Assembly: GCA_029204225.1 (NCBI GenBank)
Contig: CM055111.1
Location: 25,228,404 to 25,292,403, forward strand
Direction: 5' to 3'
Length of the DNA: 64,000 bases
From: Diphasiastrum complanatum
Lineage: Eukaryota > Streptophyta > Lycopodiopsida > Lycopodiales > Lycopodiaceae
Shown: positions 20,973 through 31,811 of the stretch, one piece after another
How positions within the stretch are numbered: position 1 is the stretch's first letter
Layout: each line of letters begins with the position of its first letter
The notes under the pieces: generated by a model
What the model saw: the letters and a program-made list of their open reading frames with translations, nothing else
Databases searched by the model: none
Told to the model about the DNA's origin: nothing
Program-made: the position numbers and the translations under genes

Positions 20973-21834
20973 TGATAAATTTTATAGTTTTTAGGACAAT
21001 AATGATTGTACTTTACAATCATAGAGAGTTATTGGTTGCTTAATCAATGAATCTACCAAGTTCTACACATTAGATCTTGATCTAGATTCACTACACTTGG
21101 ATTTAAGCAAGAGCAATGGATCAACACATCATTTTTTAGTGAGAGCGGCCTCACACGTGTGGAGTACTATCCATTGTACGGCTTGCACCTGAAACAACAA
21201 GCACAATGATACTAGATAGCAATCATACATAAAAATCACAAGACAAATGACTAGAAACCTCACAAAAGTGTAGAGTGCAAAAGTCTCATCAATCTTCTTA
21301 GCAAAATGATGATCCTTTTATGGATCAAGTACATCCATGAGTCTGGTACAGTCCAGCAGGCCTTCACACGTGTGAAGAGTGCCACATCACTCAGATCTAT
21401 CCATTTGATCCATCCTTGATCCTTATCCAATAGTTGACCTTCTAGAATATGACTAAAAACCAAAAAACTAGTCTCCTAGAATATAGGAATATTTCCTACA
21501 AAATAGGATCTAAGAAAAATGGTCAACTCTTATCTTCTAGTACTCTATACACACGTGTGAACATCCACTTGCCATGTGGGAGCATTTACTCTTGCACATG
21601 CAAGGAAAAGCTAATTTGTAGGTGACTGGTCAACTTGACTAAAAACTAGTCATTTCATGTTCACACTAACTAGAATGATACAAAATCAATCTAGATATAT
21701 ACAAACATGAAAAGTACATGCTTTCACACGTGGGAACAGGCTCCACACGTGTCAAATCAGATCATCAACATATTCTAATGTTTGATCAATATTTACATGA
21801 ACCAATGTCAAGTGAGAAGTGACAATTTTCAACA
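20973..21834 (-). mobile_element. Solo LTR, 862 bp, with 5-bp duplication
   Basis: The plus strand reads TGATAAATTTTATAG ... GACAATTTTCAACA, with TG/CA ends and identical AAATC on both sides and no internal region. That is the product of LTR-LTR recombination removing an element. In minus orientation it begins TGTTGAAAATTGTCAC and ends AAATTTATCA, close to the ends of the copia LTR at 53613-54407. It also has a CACACGTGTG-rich plan like the LTRs of the gag-only element, so it is probably copia. At least four CACGTG palindromes lie inside (about 21152, 21367, 21551, 21745). Confidence 0.85.
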
Positions 21835-21839
21835 AAATC
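21835..21839. repeat. Target-site duplication AAATC (right)
   Basis: Exact repeat of 20968-20972. Confidence 0.8.
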
Positions 21840-23484
21840 GACATGTAAAACTCGGTTATTAGGGAAAAATTGGCACAAATTTGCCTTAGAACTGGGTCCT
21901 AGCCCACCCCTAAAGTGGCTAGACACAGTTTAAAAGTAAGAAATTGACTTTCGAAGAAATCGTCAAAAATATTTTGTGGTCAATTTTTGTAAAGACCGGG
22001 CCAAAAATGCCGGTCCACCTAGAGTTGGCCCTAAATGAGGCTAAAGAAAAGTTTGCGGCCTTAGAAATGTCGTGTGATAATGTTATACAGTTTTTTTAAG
22101 TTGTAAAAATAGCCGGCATAGCCGTGCTAAAATCCTACCATGTACAGAGTTGGTTTTACTAGTATATGGTTGCCTAGTGCATTATCATGGAAACCGTGTT
22201 GTCGTGGGAGCCCTAGTCATGAATGCCGAAAAAGTCAAACCCTAGTCAAAGAGCCATCAAAGGAAAATATTTATCGGGAGAAAATCAAGCTGTGAACTGT
22301 GGCCAATACTCAAAACTTGCAGAAACCCTAACGGGAGAAATTGGGCAAATTATGGGAAATGGGCAAAGTATGCAAATCAGTCGGTAATACCGCGAAGCCA
22401 AAAGCCAAAAGCTGGGCTGTGCCTACTACAAAGAAAAATCAAATAAAAGGCCAAGGAAATGGAGGACCGAGGGAAATAGAGGACACCTAACAAGAGAGAG
22501 AGAGGTTGGCAAGAGTCTTCAACCACCTTTTGGATAATAAATGCAAGAAGACCTTGGAGGCTAGAAAAGTTTGGTAGATACCTCCTCTAGTTGTTGACAA
22601 AAGTGGCATCTTGGCTAGTTTTAAAAAGGGGCCTTAAATGGCACCAACCCCTACACCCTCAAGGAGGCCACTTGATGTACTTGCCAATGGGGATTGGACA
22701 AATGGAAAAGAAGGCTGGAAGGGCATGAAAATTGGCAAAGCCTCATTTTGAAGGGGGACACTTGGGATTTACTACAAAAGGAGGCCACTCTTGGTGTTAA
22801 GATATAGTTGGATAATAGTGAGATGATGTTGATAGTTGGATAGTTGAGAGTTTTATCTAATCTTATTGAGAGGTAGAAGTTTTCTTGCAATAGGGTGTTG
22901 AGTATGGTCTTAGGGGTTGTAATTGCTTTGTATTGTTGAGGGATGGATTCTTATGAGTGAGTTTGTTATTGAAATCTCATGCTCTTGGAGGCCTATTTGA
23001 TCTATGCTTATTAATTTTCATCATGTGAGATCCTTTCTTATGAGTGCCTGTTATCTTTTATCCTATTCAAGATATAGCTTTGGATCATGAGGTGAGAGCC
23101 TTCTTCAATCAAGTACTTATGGACTTGTGTTCATGTGTTGTTTCCATCTACTTCATGTTGAGAGATTTCAAGAATTAAGGGTTTTTCAATTGTTTGAAAG
23201 GAATTCAATGGTTGAGGTTCATTATGTTATTTAGACCATTCTATCTTCTTGAGGGATTATGGGAGGATGAACCCCTTATGGTGTTTTGTGAAATGAGAGG
23301 TATGTGTGTAGAGATTGATAAAGTCTCATTGTCAAGGTGTTATTCTTAAGAGAAAGTATCAAAGTTCCACCTTTGAGGAGTGTGTTGTGTCTATGCTTCA
23401 TGGTTGTGTGGGCATTCATGAGGGGCCTCCATCCCTCATTTTTGAGCCAATCATGAAAAAGAATTAGTCGTCCATCAGAATTAC
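21840..23484. other. Unassigned DNA, possibly LTR or leader material
   Basis: No coding sequence is supported. The stretch 22500-23100 has the texture of an LTR (short repeated GGAGGCC(A/T) words, GGGATGGATTCTTATGAGTG), but no paired copy or primer site was found. Confidence 0.4.
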
Positions 23485-23576
23485 ATCCAATTAAGTTTCT
23501 TTTGAGGGACAAGAGACTACTTTCACTATGATCCAATTATGTTTCTTTTGAGGGACAAGAGACTACTTTCATCATA
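23485..23576. repeat. 46-bp tandem duplication
   Basis: Two abutting copies (23485-23530 and 23531-23576) of a unit that starts ATCCAATTA(A/T)GTTTCTTTTG and ends ACTACTTTCA(C)(T). They differ at only a few bases, so the duplication is recent. Confidence 0.95.
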
Positions 23577-24982
23577 GTGTTGAGACGGTCACTTCAACTA
23601 GTTCTATTGTCAGCTAGTTTGAGAGACTCGGTGAGTATGGTATGAATATCCCATCATTCATTAGATCGCCATCCTTATTTCAGATGTGAACCAATTATGA
23701 ACAGTCATAGGAATGTGTGTGTGGCCCATTGCTACCTCTCTGAGCAAAGGGAATTTTCTATTCAGGTCACTAATGCGAGTAGCTATGAAGCCATCATTGT
23801 TTTTCTGAGGATACGGATGTGATCATTACCATTCCATCGCCTTCTCTGTAGTAGAGAACAAATGCATTCCTATTGGATTCCAACACACTTTTACGAACAC
23901 TCAATCGCACTTTAGAGGTAAAATACTCCTACTATTTTCTACCAAACCTGAGCGGCCTTCTGCTACCAATCAATCATCCGTTCTATGGTAGTCATCGAGC
24001 GAACTCCCAATGTCATTTCTGAGCGCATTTATAACTACCAGTCAATAACTGAGTTTAGAGGCAGAATATCTGTTGCCAATCGCATTCATGAGGGTAGTCT
24101 TCTTGCGGATTCAATGCTGAGCCAGATCAAAATTTTGATGCTACCTCCATCACTGCATTTCCAGTGCTGTAAATCGTGCTTTAATAGGGCAACACTCACT
24201 GCCGAATCACATTTTTGAAGGTAATGGATCGAGGATATACAGCAACTTCACGGCCCTGCCTGCTGCCTACGATCCTGTCTGAGGCCTCTGATTCCACCTG
24301 TGGCCTATTTGCCATCGTTGGCCCTGCCCTGCGGCCACCTGTAGCCTGCTCGCTCCTATACTTGCCTGCCATGTGTAGCTACTACAAACCCGCCTATTGT
24401 GGAGTGGTGATGTCTTGCCAAGCCCTGCCTGCGGATTCTTGGTGTGCTTTGCTTTCCTGCGACCTGTTGAGGATTGATAAACGAGCTGTTTCTGCTCTGC
24501 TGCAGTTGTGGTTACCTGCAACTACCAAGCAAGATTAGTTCTAGATGAAAGTTATAGTGACATCATCAGCCAAGGAAAACATTTAGAATCATGTTGCTCA
24601 GTCCAACAAGTATACACGACAGATTCTTTGTTTTGATTTGTAAAAGTTTAGAAATTCTGAACAAATGTTTGCAGTGGTCTGAATCATTCAATAGGAGCTC
24701 CACTTAAAAATCGCTAAGAATTGATTCCGTCGTTACCACGGACAGAGAATTGATTGAGTGTGAATTCTGTTCTAATGTTCATTCATCGTTGGCAGAGAGC
24801 AATTGGACGAAGTCTTCTCATTCTCCATCGCTGTCAGTTGCTCTATATCCTTCCCATTGACTCCATCTCTAGGAGGCCCGAAATTGACAATATCACGGTT
24901 TGCCGAAAACTCACTACTTGGGGCTCTTGCGGCATACCGGCTTTCCCTTTCACGTGAGGTACTATTTTATTTTTAATCTTGT
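23577..24982. other. Unassigned DNA, locally GC-rich
   Basis: No conserved protein was recognised. The part at about 24230-24530 is richer in G and C, with many CTGCC/GGCC words and open frames on both strands. They are composition effects as far as I can see. Confidence 0.45.
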
Positions 24983-24999
24983 CATATTTCTATAAAAGA
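24983..24999. repeat. SINE target-site duplication (left)
   Basis: CATATTTCTATAAAAGA, repeated with one C/T difference at 25085-25101. Confidence 0.75.
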
Positions 25000-25084
25000 A
25001 TCAATGGGGTTGGCTTAGTTGATTAGCTTGACATCCAAAGTTTCTTTGGTCTTAGGTTCGAGCCTCCCCTTGGAAACCAAGAAG
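25000..25084 (+). mobile_element. tRNA-derived SINE, second copy
   Basis: Plus-strand copy of the family seen at 13451-13528. GTTGGCTTAGTTGATTAG contains an A box, TTGACATCCAAAGTTTCTTT is identical in both copies, TAGGTTCGAGCC is a close B box, and the end is AAACCAAGAAG. The B-box side CCTCCCC can pair with the GGGG near the start, keeping some tRNA acceptor-like pairing. It has its own 17-bp duplication. Confidence 0.8.
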
Positions 25085-25101
25085 CATATTTTTATAAAAG
25101 A
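25085..25101. repeat. SINE target-site duplication (right)
   Basis: CATATTTTTATAAAAGA, one mismatch from 24983-24999. Confidence 0.75.
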
Positions 25102-25575
25102 CATCTTGGATGCTCTGTTTTGTACCTTGATTTTAGCATTGTTGAAAGTGGTGACCCGTATCGATTTTTCCATTACTAAAACACATGTGAACCGTCTTTT
25201 ATGCTATTGCACAGAATCAAGTCATAATCGAGATTGATCATTGATAGGACATTCTCATTATTGCTCATGGTTTCTTTTTGGGCTTCACATCCATTTTAAA
25301 CAATCATTATCAATGCATTGCATAAAGTGTTCGTGACGGGTCGAATTGGTAAACCCGACTTCTTTGAAATACAAGAGCGGGCAGTCCACCCAACATGGCC
25401 AAAATACGCCACCTGGGTTAGGAGTCACTAGTCACACCCGCCGTTGGTATTGTCTAGCGAAATACCTAGACCCGATGGTCGGCGAAAATACCACCGCCTA
25501 TCAAACAAGGCAGTGTGTATAACTTGCACCGCACGAGCACATCATAGGCAATAAATTGGTTTCAAGCCCATGTAG
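25102..25575. other. Unassigned DNA
   Basis: No gene. The part 25330-25510 is relatively GC-rich (GACGGGTCGAATTGG, CCGATGGTCGGCG) and may be an LTR end, but no partner was seen. Confidence 0.4.
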
Positions 25576-25579
25576 TATT

Positions 25580-26930
25580 TTTTGAAGCTGCAAGCCGAAT
25601 TCAATGGAAGAGATATTAGTGAGATCCTAGCGCGAATTAGCAATCAAAAATTTTTACAGGACTGTGACCCTAGAAAGCTCATGATCATTACATCAAAAGT
25701 ACTAGAACCCCCTCCTTACATTCATACTTCTGAGAGCATGGAAAACTCTCATTGGCTCGAGAGCACGGGCTAACAGAGGAAGCCTCCAGGATTGGATGTG
25801 GCAGGACCTCTGTTACTCACGTAGGGCATAACTAGCATCAATATTGTTGCCCCTTGAATTTTTTAGGACTTTTTGGTTGGACCTATCCCCCGTCGAAAAA
25901 GGCCCTAACAATATTGTAGACAAGGACCAACTGATACGTTGGAACATGTCATTTCGACTACTAAAATTATGCAACTTCTAGAATAGCTAGAATGGCAAAG
26001 ATTTGTTAAAAATTCTTGTTCCAAAATGAAAAAGCATACTTCTTCCTCTTCTGACTCGGATTTGAGTTCTTATCCAGTTCGAGTTCAAATTCCAAGAGAT
26101 CGAAGACACATGGCAGACATTCCAAGGATCGGAAAAAGAATGGAGATATTAAAAAGTCTAAACAGATGCAAAAGAGTATGTGGAAGAGAGAAGCTTCGGA
26201 CTTAAGTAAAAATTCGATGAACTTAAGGCTCAACTTCTTCAACCAAAGAATAAGAGATTATCTACTACCATAATAGGCAAATTTAATGTATGGTGTACCA
26301 AATGTAAACAAGATGGCCATCATCACACTGAATGTAAGAACAGATTGCAGGCTGCTTTTGTAGAAGAAGATCAAGAAGAAATTTCAAACACTGATTTGGT
26401 ATATCTGATGGAGGTCAAAACAAATGAACCTGTGTATGAAGTCCAACTTCAAAATGCTAAGAACAACAATCAGCAAGGATCAAATTTTAACTCTAAAGTC
26501 CAACCTAGAAAATTTGTTCCAGTACAAAAGTTTATACCAACTCAAGAAAAGCCTATTAATTTGAGGGGTATAAATAATGCTACCTATTATAATTGTGGAG
26601 CTATGGAAGAAAATTGCCGAATTAGAAAAAATTTGTGAAAATTACAAAAAAAGCTTGTTACAGTTGAAACTGCTACCCAAACTTACATGTTGAGCATTGA
26701 ATTCTCTCAGGATCAGTCTACTCATGATTCAAGCCGATTTGAAAAGGTTTCAATTCGAATCGTAGAAGCAAAGGAGGTGGAACTAATTGAGGTGTCTACA
26801 ACCCTTGCGCCAAAAAGGAAAAGGAGCAACGTTTTCTCTCACGCCAATGCGCTGTGTGGATCTATCACACAGTGCTTGAACAAAAGAGATTCAATAGATG
26901 ATGTTGTAGTTGCTATGCACATATCATTCT
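25580..26930 (+). pseudogene. Decayed retrotransposon Gag with zinc knuckles
   Basis: Several plus frames read as a degraded Gag nucleocapsid. A Ser/Asp-rich SSSSDSDLSSYPVRVQIPRD segment (about 26040) is followed by a clear knuckle CTKCKQDGHHHTEC (CX2CX4HX4C) starting at 26294. Then comes a Gln/Asn-rich linker and a second, damaged knuckle (YYNCGAMEENC, 26583 on). The frame from 26294 continues in the open frame 26345-26638. No protease or RT follows. It is most likely a gypsy-type Gag. The Ser/Lys-rich context would also fit an old pararetrovirus coat-protein tail, but there is no supporting movement-protein or RT sequence. From about 26829 an LTR-like repeat overlaps its end. Confidence 0.6.
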
Positions 26931-28150
26931 AAATTGTCTGATCTTGATTGAATTATTGTCTGTTTATTGTTCGTGTATCTCATTCGCTAGTTTTATTTAT
27001 TCCGCACATAGGTTCAATCTTCTTGAATGCTAAGTTAACTTCAACATAGGTCAGCAATGTTTGTCTACGTTCTAGAGGACTGTAGGTGAAGAAACAAAAT
27101 GTTTCTGTTTAAAAAGCCTTGCTAGCTTTCAGCCCTCAGCCTGAAGAAGATGTTCGCGAACACGAAAGTCAGGAGACACAAAACACAAAAAGTCTCGCGA
27201 ACATGAAAGTCAAAGGAAACGAACACGAACAGCTCGCGAACATGAAAGATTCATGAACGAGAACCTTGTGCGGTCCAGTACGAGAAAAGGCAGATGACCA
27301 AAAAACGAAACCAATGATGGAAACGAAACCAACGATGGAAACGGAACCAATGAAGAAAACAAAACCAACGGCGAAAACAAAACCAACGTTGTGAAACCTT
27401 CTCCTGTCCCTCACACTCCAAAGAGTACCAACGAGATCATGCAAGTACCCAGAAGTACAATTGTCTGATCTGATGGCATGACATCAACAGATACACCTTA
27501 GGTCGTGGCTAATCTGCCACTCTTGTAATTTCCTGATTAGTTGTAGATGTTTAATCACTCTAATCTAAAAGGTTACATAGAGCGACTATATACTTACTGG
27601 ATGATACTTGACAAGTGATGACAGAATACACATACAATGTAGTAGTCTAATGCTAGTAAGCAATCAAGATGAAAAAATTACAAAATACATGTCCGCCTGC
27701 GTGCAAAGACAATTCTGTCTAGGATCCGTAGATCCAATTGTCCGCTAGTGAAGCGAGATGAGAAAACCGTGGTTCTCCCATGCCAATGCACTACGTGGAT
27801 TTGCATGCAGTGTTTGAAGAATCAGAGAAAGATCAATTTAGATGATTTTCTTGTTATGTCTGATCTCAAATGCAATTGTGTCTACTGTCATTCATGTGTC
27901 TGAGTTCTCTTGTTCATTTTAATTCCACACCTTGGTTGAAACTATGTTGAATGATGTATTAATTTTATAAACGTAGATCAACAGTGCCTGACTACATTCT
28001 GGAGGAATGTAGGAGTGGTTCAGCTGGCAGTGTCCAGCGATCGCATCTGAACTCCATCCGAATTGCATGAGGATTGTGGTTTTTGCGACTGTTTTGCGAT
28101 TGCCTCTTATTCTCGTTTCTCATCAGTGGTATTAGAGCATATCACAGTCT
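26829..28150 (+). repeat. copia LTR family, tandem LTR end plus LTR
   Basis: The segment 26829-27088 (CTCACGCCAATGCGCTGTGTGG ... to ...GAGGACTGTAG) is a diverged copy of 27772-28020 (...CTCCCATGCCAATGCACTACG ... GAGGAATGTAG). Between them lies another LTR portion starting TGAAGAAACAAAATGTTTCTG. A minus-strand copy is at 42050-42560, and a 163-bp piece is at 29472-29634. So an LTR ending near 28126-28150, just before the primer sites, is preceded by the end of a second related LTR. Exact ends are uncertain. Confidence 0.6.
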
Positions 28151-28169
28151 TCAGTGGTATCAGAGCAGG
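28127..28169 (+). promoter_or_regulatory. Duplicated primer-binding site, initiator tRNA-Met type
   Basis: TCAGTGGTATTAGAGCATAT at about 28123-28142 is followed 28 bp later by TCAGTGGTATCAGAGCAGG (TGG at 28155). The second is the canonical plant copia primer site; the first has one C-to-T change in the core. Confidence 0.75.
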
Positions 28170-28189
28170 TTATCCTGTCATATTCTGAT

Positions 28190-29471
28190 ATAGCCAAGAA
28201 GCTAGCAGATCTAGGAGGCCAAACATTCAGATACAACCATCAACAAGACAACAGACTTCAAGAAGCAATGGCTTCAATTAGGAGCATGCAGAGCAAGATC
28301 TACACAATACTTGATTCTTCAAGATCTAACTTTCTAGCCTAGAAAGTTAAGACATCTTTGATACTTAAGGGCGAAGGACTCTTCCCTTGGGTGGATGGCA
28401 CAGAAGAAATGCCTACAACATCAGGCAAGGAGCTACATGAATGGAGGGAGAAAAATGACAAGGCAGTAGCCTTGCTATTATCTTCCATCGAAGATAGTCT
28501 CACTACACTCTCCAAAGCTAAGGAGATGTGGGATGCATTGCTCACAAGATTTCAGATGAAATCAAGAAGAGAAATCATAATACTGGAAGACCAGCTGACG
28601 AATCTGCAGTGGGATGGAAAAGACCTCACCTCCTTTGTAAGGAAGATGAAGGATCTCTTTCTGTCACTAGACAACTCTGCAGCAGAGAACATAGTGTCAG
28701 CTGAGAATCAGCTCACCTATCTATTGAGAGCCTTACCCAGATCATTCCAGACAACGAGGACCCTGCTCGCGAAAGATCCTACTATGAATCTCGAAAAGGC
28801 AATGGTCGAGATTCGAGAGGAAGTCGAGGCCATGATCATAAAGATGGTTTTGACCGAGCCCTCTACGACAACAAAGAAAAATCCAAGAAACAATTTAAGC
28901 CTAAGAGGGAGTCGAATCAGAGGCAGGATTGTGACCAACAAGTAGAGGGGACCAGCAAGAACAACTAGAAGAGCAAAGGGAGGTCGAAACAACAAGGTGC
29001 AGACAAGAAGACTTGCATGAGATGCAGAAGAGACGGGCACACGGTTGATACATGCTGGCTAAATCCCAAAATTGAGTGTATCCTTTGCCACAAGAAGGGC
29101 CATGTAGCCATGGATTGCCGCCAAAACCCGAGAAACAAATCAACACAGAATAGACAGGAGAACAACAACAGTTCATCCTACGTCGAGGAGCCTGAGAGCT
29201 CGAAAATGGACAAAGAAATAACGAATAGAAACTGTTTGACCACCTATATATGTGAAGACGTGTGTGCAACATGAACATCTAACACACATGAGGTGATTCT
29301 AGACTCAGGAGCCACCTCACACTTCGTGACATCAAGACGAATAATGTCTGATTTCAGAAGTGCAGATCCTTGAAGATTCATAGTTCTTGGAGATGGATCT
29401 AGACATCAAGTCAACGGTATTGGTTCACTATGGCTCAACACTAATGGCAAAGACAGACGGCTCAAAGACGT
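28190..29471 (+). pseudogene. copia gag, zinc knuckles and protease start
   Basis: A UBN2-type Gag: LHEWREKNDKAVALLLSSIE, then KAKEMWDALLTRFQMKSRRE and ENQLTYLLRALPRSFQTTRT (28358-28945). After a frameshift there are two knuckles, CMRCRRDGHTVDTC and CILCHKKGHVAMDC (29014-29130). After an in-frame TGA (29272) comes the aspartic protease motif VILDSGATSHFVTS, with VLGDGSRHQVNGIGSLWL. Gag packages the RNA and the protease processes the polyprotein. It is preceded by the LTR and primer site, so it is the 5' part of a copia element. It is cut off at 29471 by an LTR fragment and then by an inverted copia. There is also a stop at about 28340 near the Gag start. Confidence 0.85.
29445..29471. repeat. 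27-bp direct repeat, left copy
   Basis: The segment starting TGGCAAAGACAGACGGCTCA is repeated exactly at 29635-29661. It is part of the protease reading frame and flanks an inserted LTR fragment. Confidence 0.95.
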
Positions 29472-29634
29472 AGTGTAGTAGTCTGATGCTAGTAAGCAAT
29501 CAAGACAAAAAAATTACAGATTACATGTCTGCCTGCGTGCGAAGAGAATTCTGTCTAGGATCTATAGATCCAACTGTCCGCTAGTAAAGTGAGACGATTA
29601 CTCGTGAGAGAACCGTGTTTTTCCAATGCCAACG
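29472..29634 (+). repeat. 163-bp LTR fragment between 27-bp repeats
   Basis: GTAGTAGTCTGATGCTAGTA ... CCAATGCCAACG matches the LTR part at about 27641-27790, including TCTGCCTGCGTGCGAAGAG and the GATCCAACTGTCCGCTAGT segment. Neither end is a natural LTR end. Confidence 0.85.
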
Positions 29635-29661
29635 TGGCAAAGACAGACGGCTCAAAGACGT
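29635..29661. repeat. 27-bp direct repeat, right copy
   Basis: Exact repeat of 29445-29471. The minus-strand copia begins immediately after it. Confidence 0.95.
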
Positions 29662-30580
29662 TCTGTTTTCCTCTTCTGTTTTTGGGCAATCCTATTTCGT
29701 GAGCTTGGCTCCAGCTATCATTGGTGTGGCTTTCTCTTCACAGTCCATCATGTGGTTCAGCACTTTTCTGGCGTATTTTGACTGACTCAAGTGCATTTCG
29801 CCATTCGTTCGATCTCTTCTAATCTCCAGCCCTAGGCATTTTGTTGTTTCTCTAAGATCTGTGATTTCGTAGTTTTCAGAAATCTGACTTTTCGTGTCTT
29901 TGATCAACATCAAGAAATTTCCTATCATCAGCGAATCATCCACAAAAATGGTAGTATCACAAAATCCTTTCCTACTCTTTTGATGTAGACATTATGGTCT
30001 GGTTGAGTAGGATTGAAGTCTAGAGACTTCAGAAGACCATCAAGCTTTTTGTACTAGGCTCGTGATGCCTGTTTTAGACCGTAGATGCATCTCTGCAATC
30101 GACAGACATATTGTCTATTATCGAGGTCTTGATAGCCTTCAGGTTGCTTTATAAAAATTTTCTCCTCTAGATCTCTATGGAGAAAGGTTTTTTTCACATC
30201 AATCTGGTGAATTTCAAGATTGTACTGTGTGGTGTATGCAAGGAGCAGCCTTATGCTTGTCATCTTGACCATGGGCGAATATGTGTCGAAATAGTCAACA
30301 CCATATCTCCGCGTGTAGCCCTTCGCGACAAGTCTTGCTTTGTAGCGGCCAATGGTGCCATCTGATTTCAGCTTTTTCTTGTACACTCACTTGCAGTCGA
30401 CTACTTTTCTGTTTTCTGGCAGTGGCTCTAATGTCCATGCCTCGTTTTGCCTCATCAACTCAATCTTTTCTGACATTGCCTGTTTTCAAAATTCTCCCTC
30501 TAGACTCAGGATAGTTTCTTGGTATGTAGCTGGCTCTTTTGTGAAGCTGCAGTACTCGAACTGCGTGTCTTCACTGCATT
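29662..30580 (-). pseudogene. copia RT (minus strand)
   Basis: From high to low coordinate: YKKKLKSDGTIGRYKARLVA KGYTRRYGVDYFDTYSPMVK, EIHQIDVKKTFLHRDLEEKI, QPEGYQDLDN, CRLQRCIYGLKQASRA, then a frame change and IFVDDSLMIGNFLMLI with the catalytic DD. It continues with KYARKVLNHMMDCEEKATPM and, after a stop, DCPKTEEE at about 29670. RT ends there at the inverted junction, so the rest of RT, RNase H and the LTR are absent. The integrase-RT linker (30400-30580) is badly decayed. There are several frameshifts and stops. Confidence 0.85.
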
Positions 30581-31811
30581 AAAGATTGTCAGAATAGCGA
30601 TAAGGAGGTCTTCTTTGTCTTGTTGACCTTCGAGGTTCGTTTCGTCACTGCTCGAACATTTCTTGTTCGTGGGGTCGATCCTCTGTTTCCTGCTACTCTA
30701 GAGTCTGGGGTCCTGTATTCTGACTTGATGACTGTCCTCGATCTCCCTCTTGAATAGGCAGCAGTGTAAAGATTTCATGGCCTCTTTCGTCTTTCAGTCC
30801 AGGGAATGTGGACTCGTCGAACTTCACATCTCTGCTCGAAACAACCCCTTCGTGGTTGGATCGTAGAGTCTCTACACATGTGTTCCGTTCGAGTAGCCGA
30901 CTATGATTGTTTGCTTGGATTTGTCATCGAGCTTGCTTCTCTTTTCCTTTGGAATGTGCTTGTATGCTGCACATCCAAACACTCGTGCGTATGATAGATC
31001 AAGCTTTCTGCCTGTCCACATCTTGTATGGTGTTTTGTTCTCCAGCGCTGTCGTTGTTGCCACTGTTCTGCAGGTGTACAGCTGCAGCTATTGCTTCGGC
31101 CCAGAATTGGCCTGACAATTGAGTCTGTGCTATCATTCATCTAGCTCCTTCGACTAGCATTTTGTTTTTTCTTTCTACCACACCGTTGTATTCTGGTGTG
31201 TATGCAGGAGTGAACTGGTCTTCAATCCCTTGTTTTTCGCAGAATCTTGAGAATTCTGTGCTTTTGTATTCACCTCCATTGTTAGATCTAAGGATCTGTA
31301 TCCTCTTTGAGGTGCGTCGCTCTGCGAATGCCACAAACTTCTTGAAAGAATCAAATACTTCGGATTTCTTCTTCAAGTAGTATATCATGGTCATTCGGTT
31401 GTAATCATCTATGAACATTAGAAAATATCTCGAAACTGAGAGCAAATCTGTTTCCATCGGTCCGCACACATCAGAGTGGACAAGCTCAAGAACTTCCTTG
31501 GCTCTTCTTCCTTCGTGTGTAAATGGAATCCATTGTTGCTTGCCTTTCTGACAAGCTTCACAGAACTCAGCCTCGGGCCTTCATATTTTGAGACCTGTGA
31601 CAATCTCCTTTGTGCTCATGTCGTATAGGCTCCGCATGTTCAGATAATACAATCTCCTATGCCAGAGCTGATCTTCATTTTCTGAAGCATTTAATATGCT
31701 ATTAGAGTTGCTAATTATTTTGGCCTGGTAGAGGTTTCCTTCTCTGCATCCGACCGTCAGCAACTTGTTTGTCATCTTCTCGATCATACGACAAGTGTTG
31801 CCATCGAACAA
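30581..31811 (-). pseudogene. copia GAG-pre-integrase and integrase (minus strand)
   Basis: Pre-integrase region: GNLYQAKIISNSNSILNASE, DQLWHRRLYYLNMRSLYDMS and CEACQKGKQQWIPF. Integrase follows: LELVHSDVCGPMETDLLSVS with the first Asp, FIDDYNRMTMIYYLKKKSEV, ILRSNNGGEYKSTEFSRFCE with the second catalytic residue changed (DNGGE to NNGGE), and PEYNGVVERKNKMLVEGAR with the Glu. The C-terminal part is KTPYKMWTGRKLDLSYARVF and KSKQTIIVGYSNGTHV. From 30870 to 30581 it fades. Frameshifts occur near 31137 and a stop near 31580. It connects in order with the nucleocapsid-protease to its right and RT to its left. Confidence 0.85.

Noticed and set aside
24215-24540. Small gene in the GC-rich patch
   Set aside because: Open frames exist on both strands at once and match no known domain; explained by composition.
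25580-26930. Endogenous pararetrovirus
   Set aside because: Only zinc-knuckle and Ser/Asp-rich parts are seen; no movement protein, protease or RT accompanies them, so a plain retrotransposon Gag is simpler.
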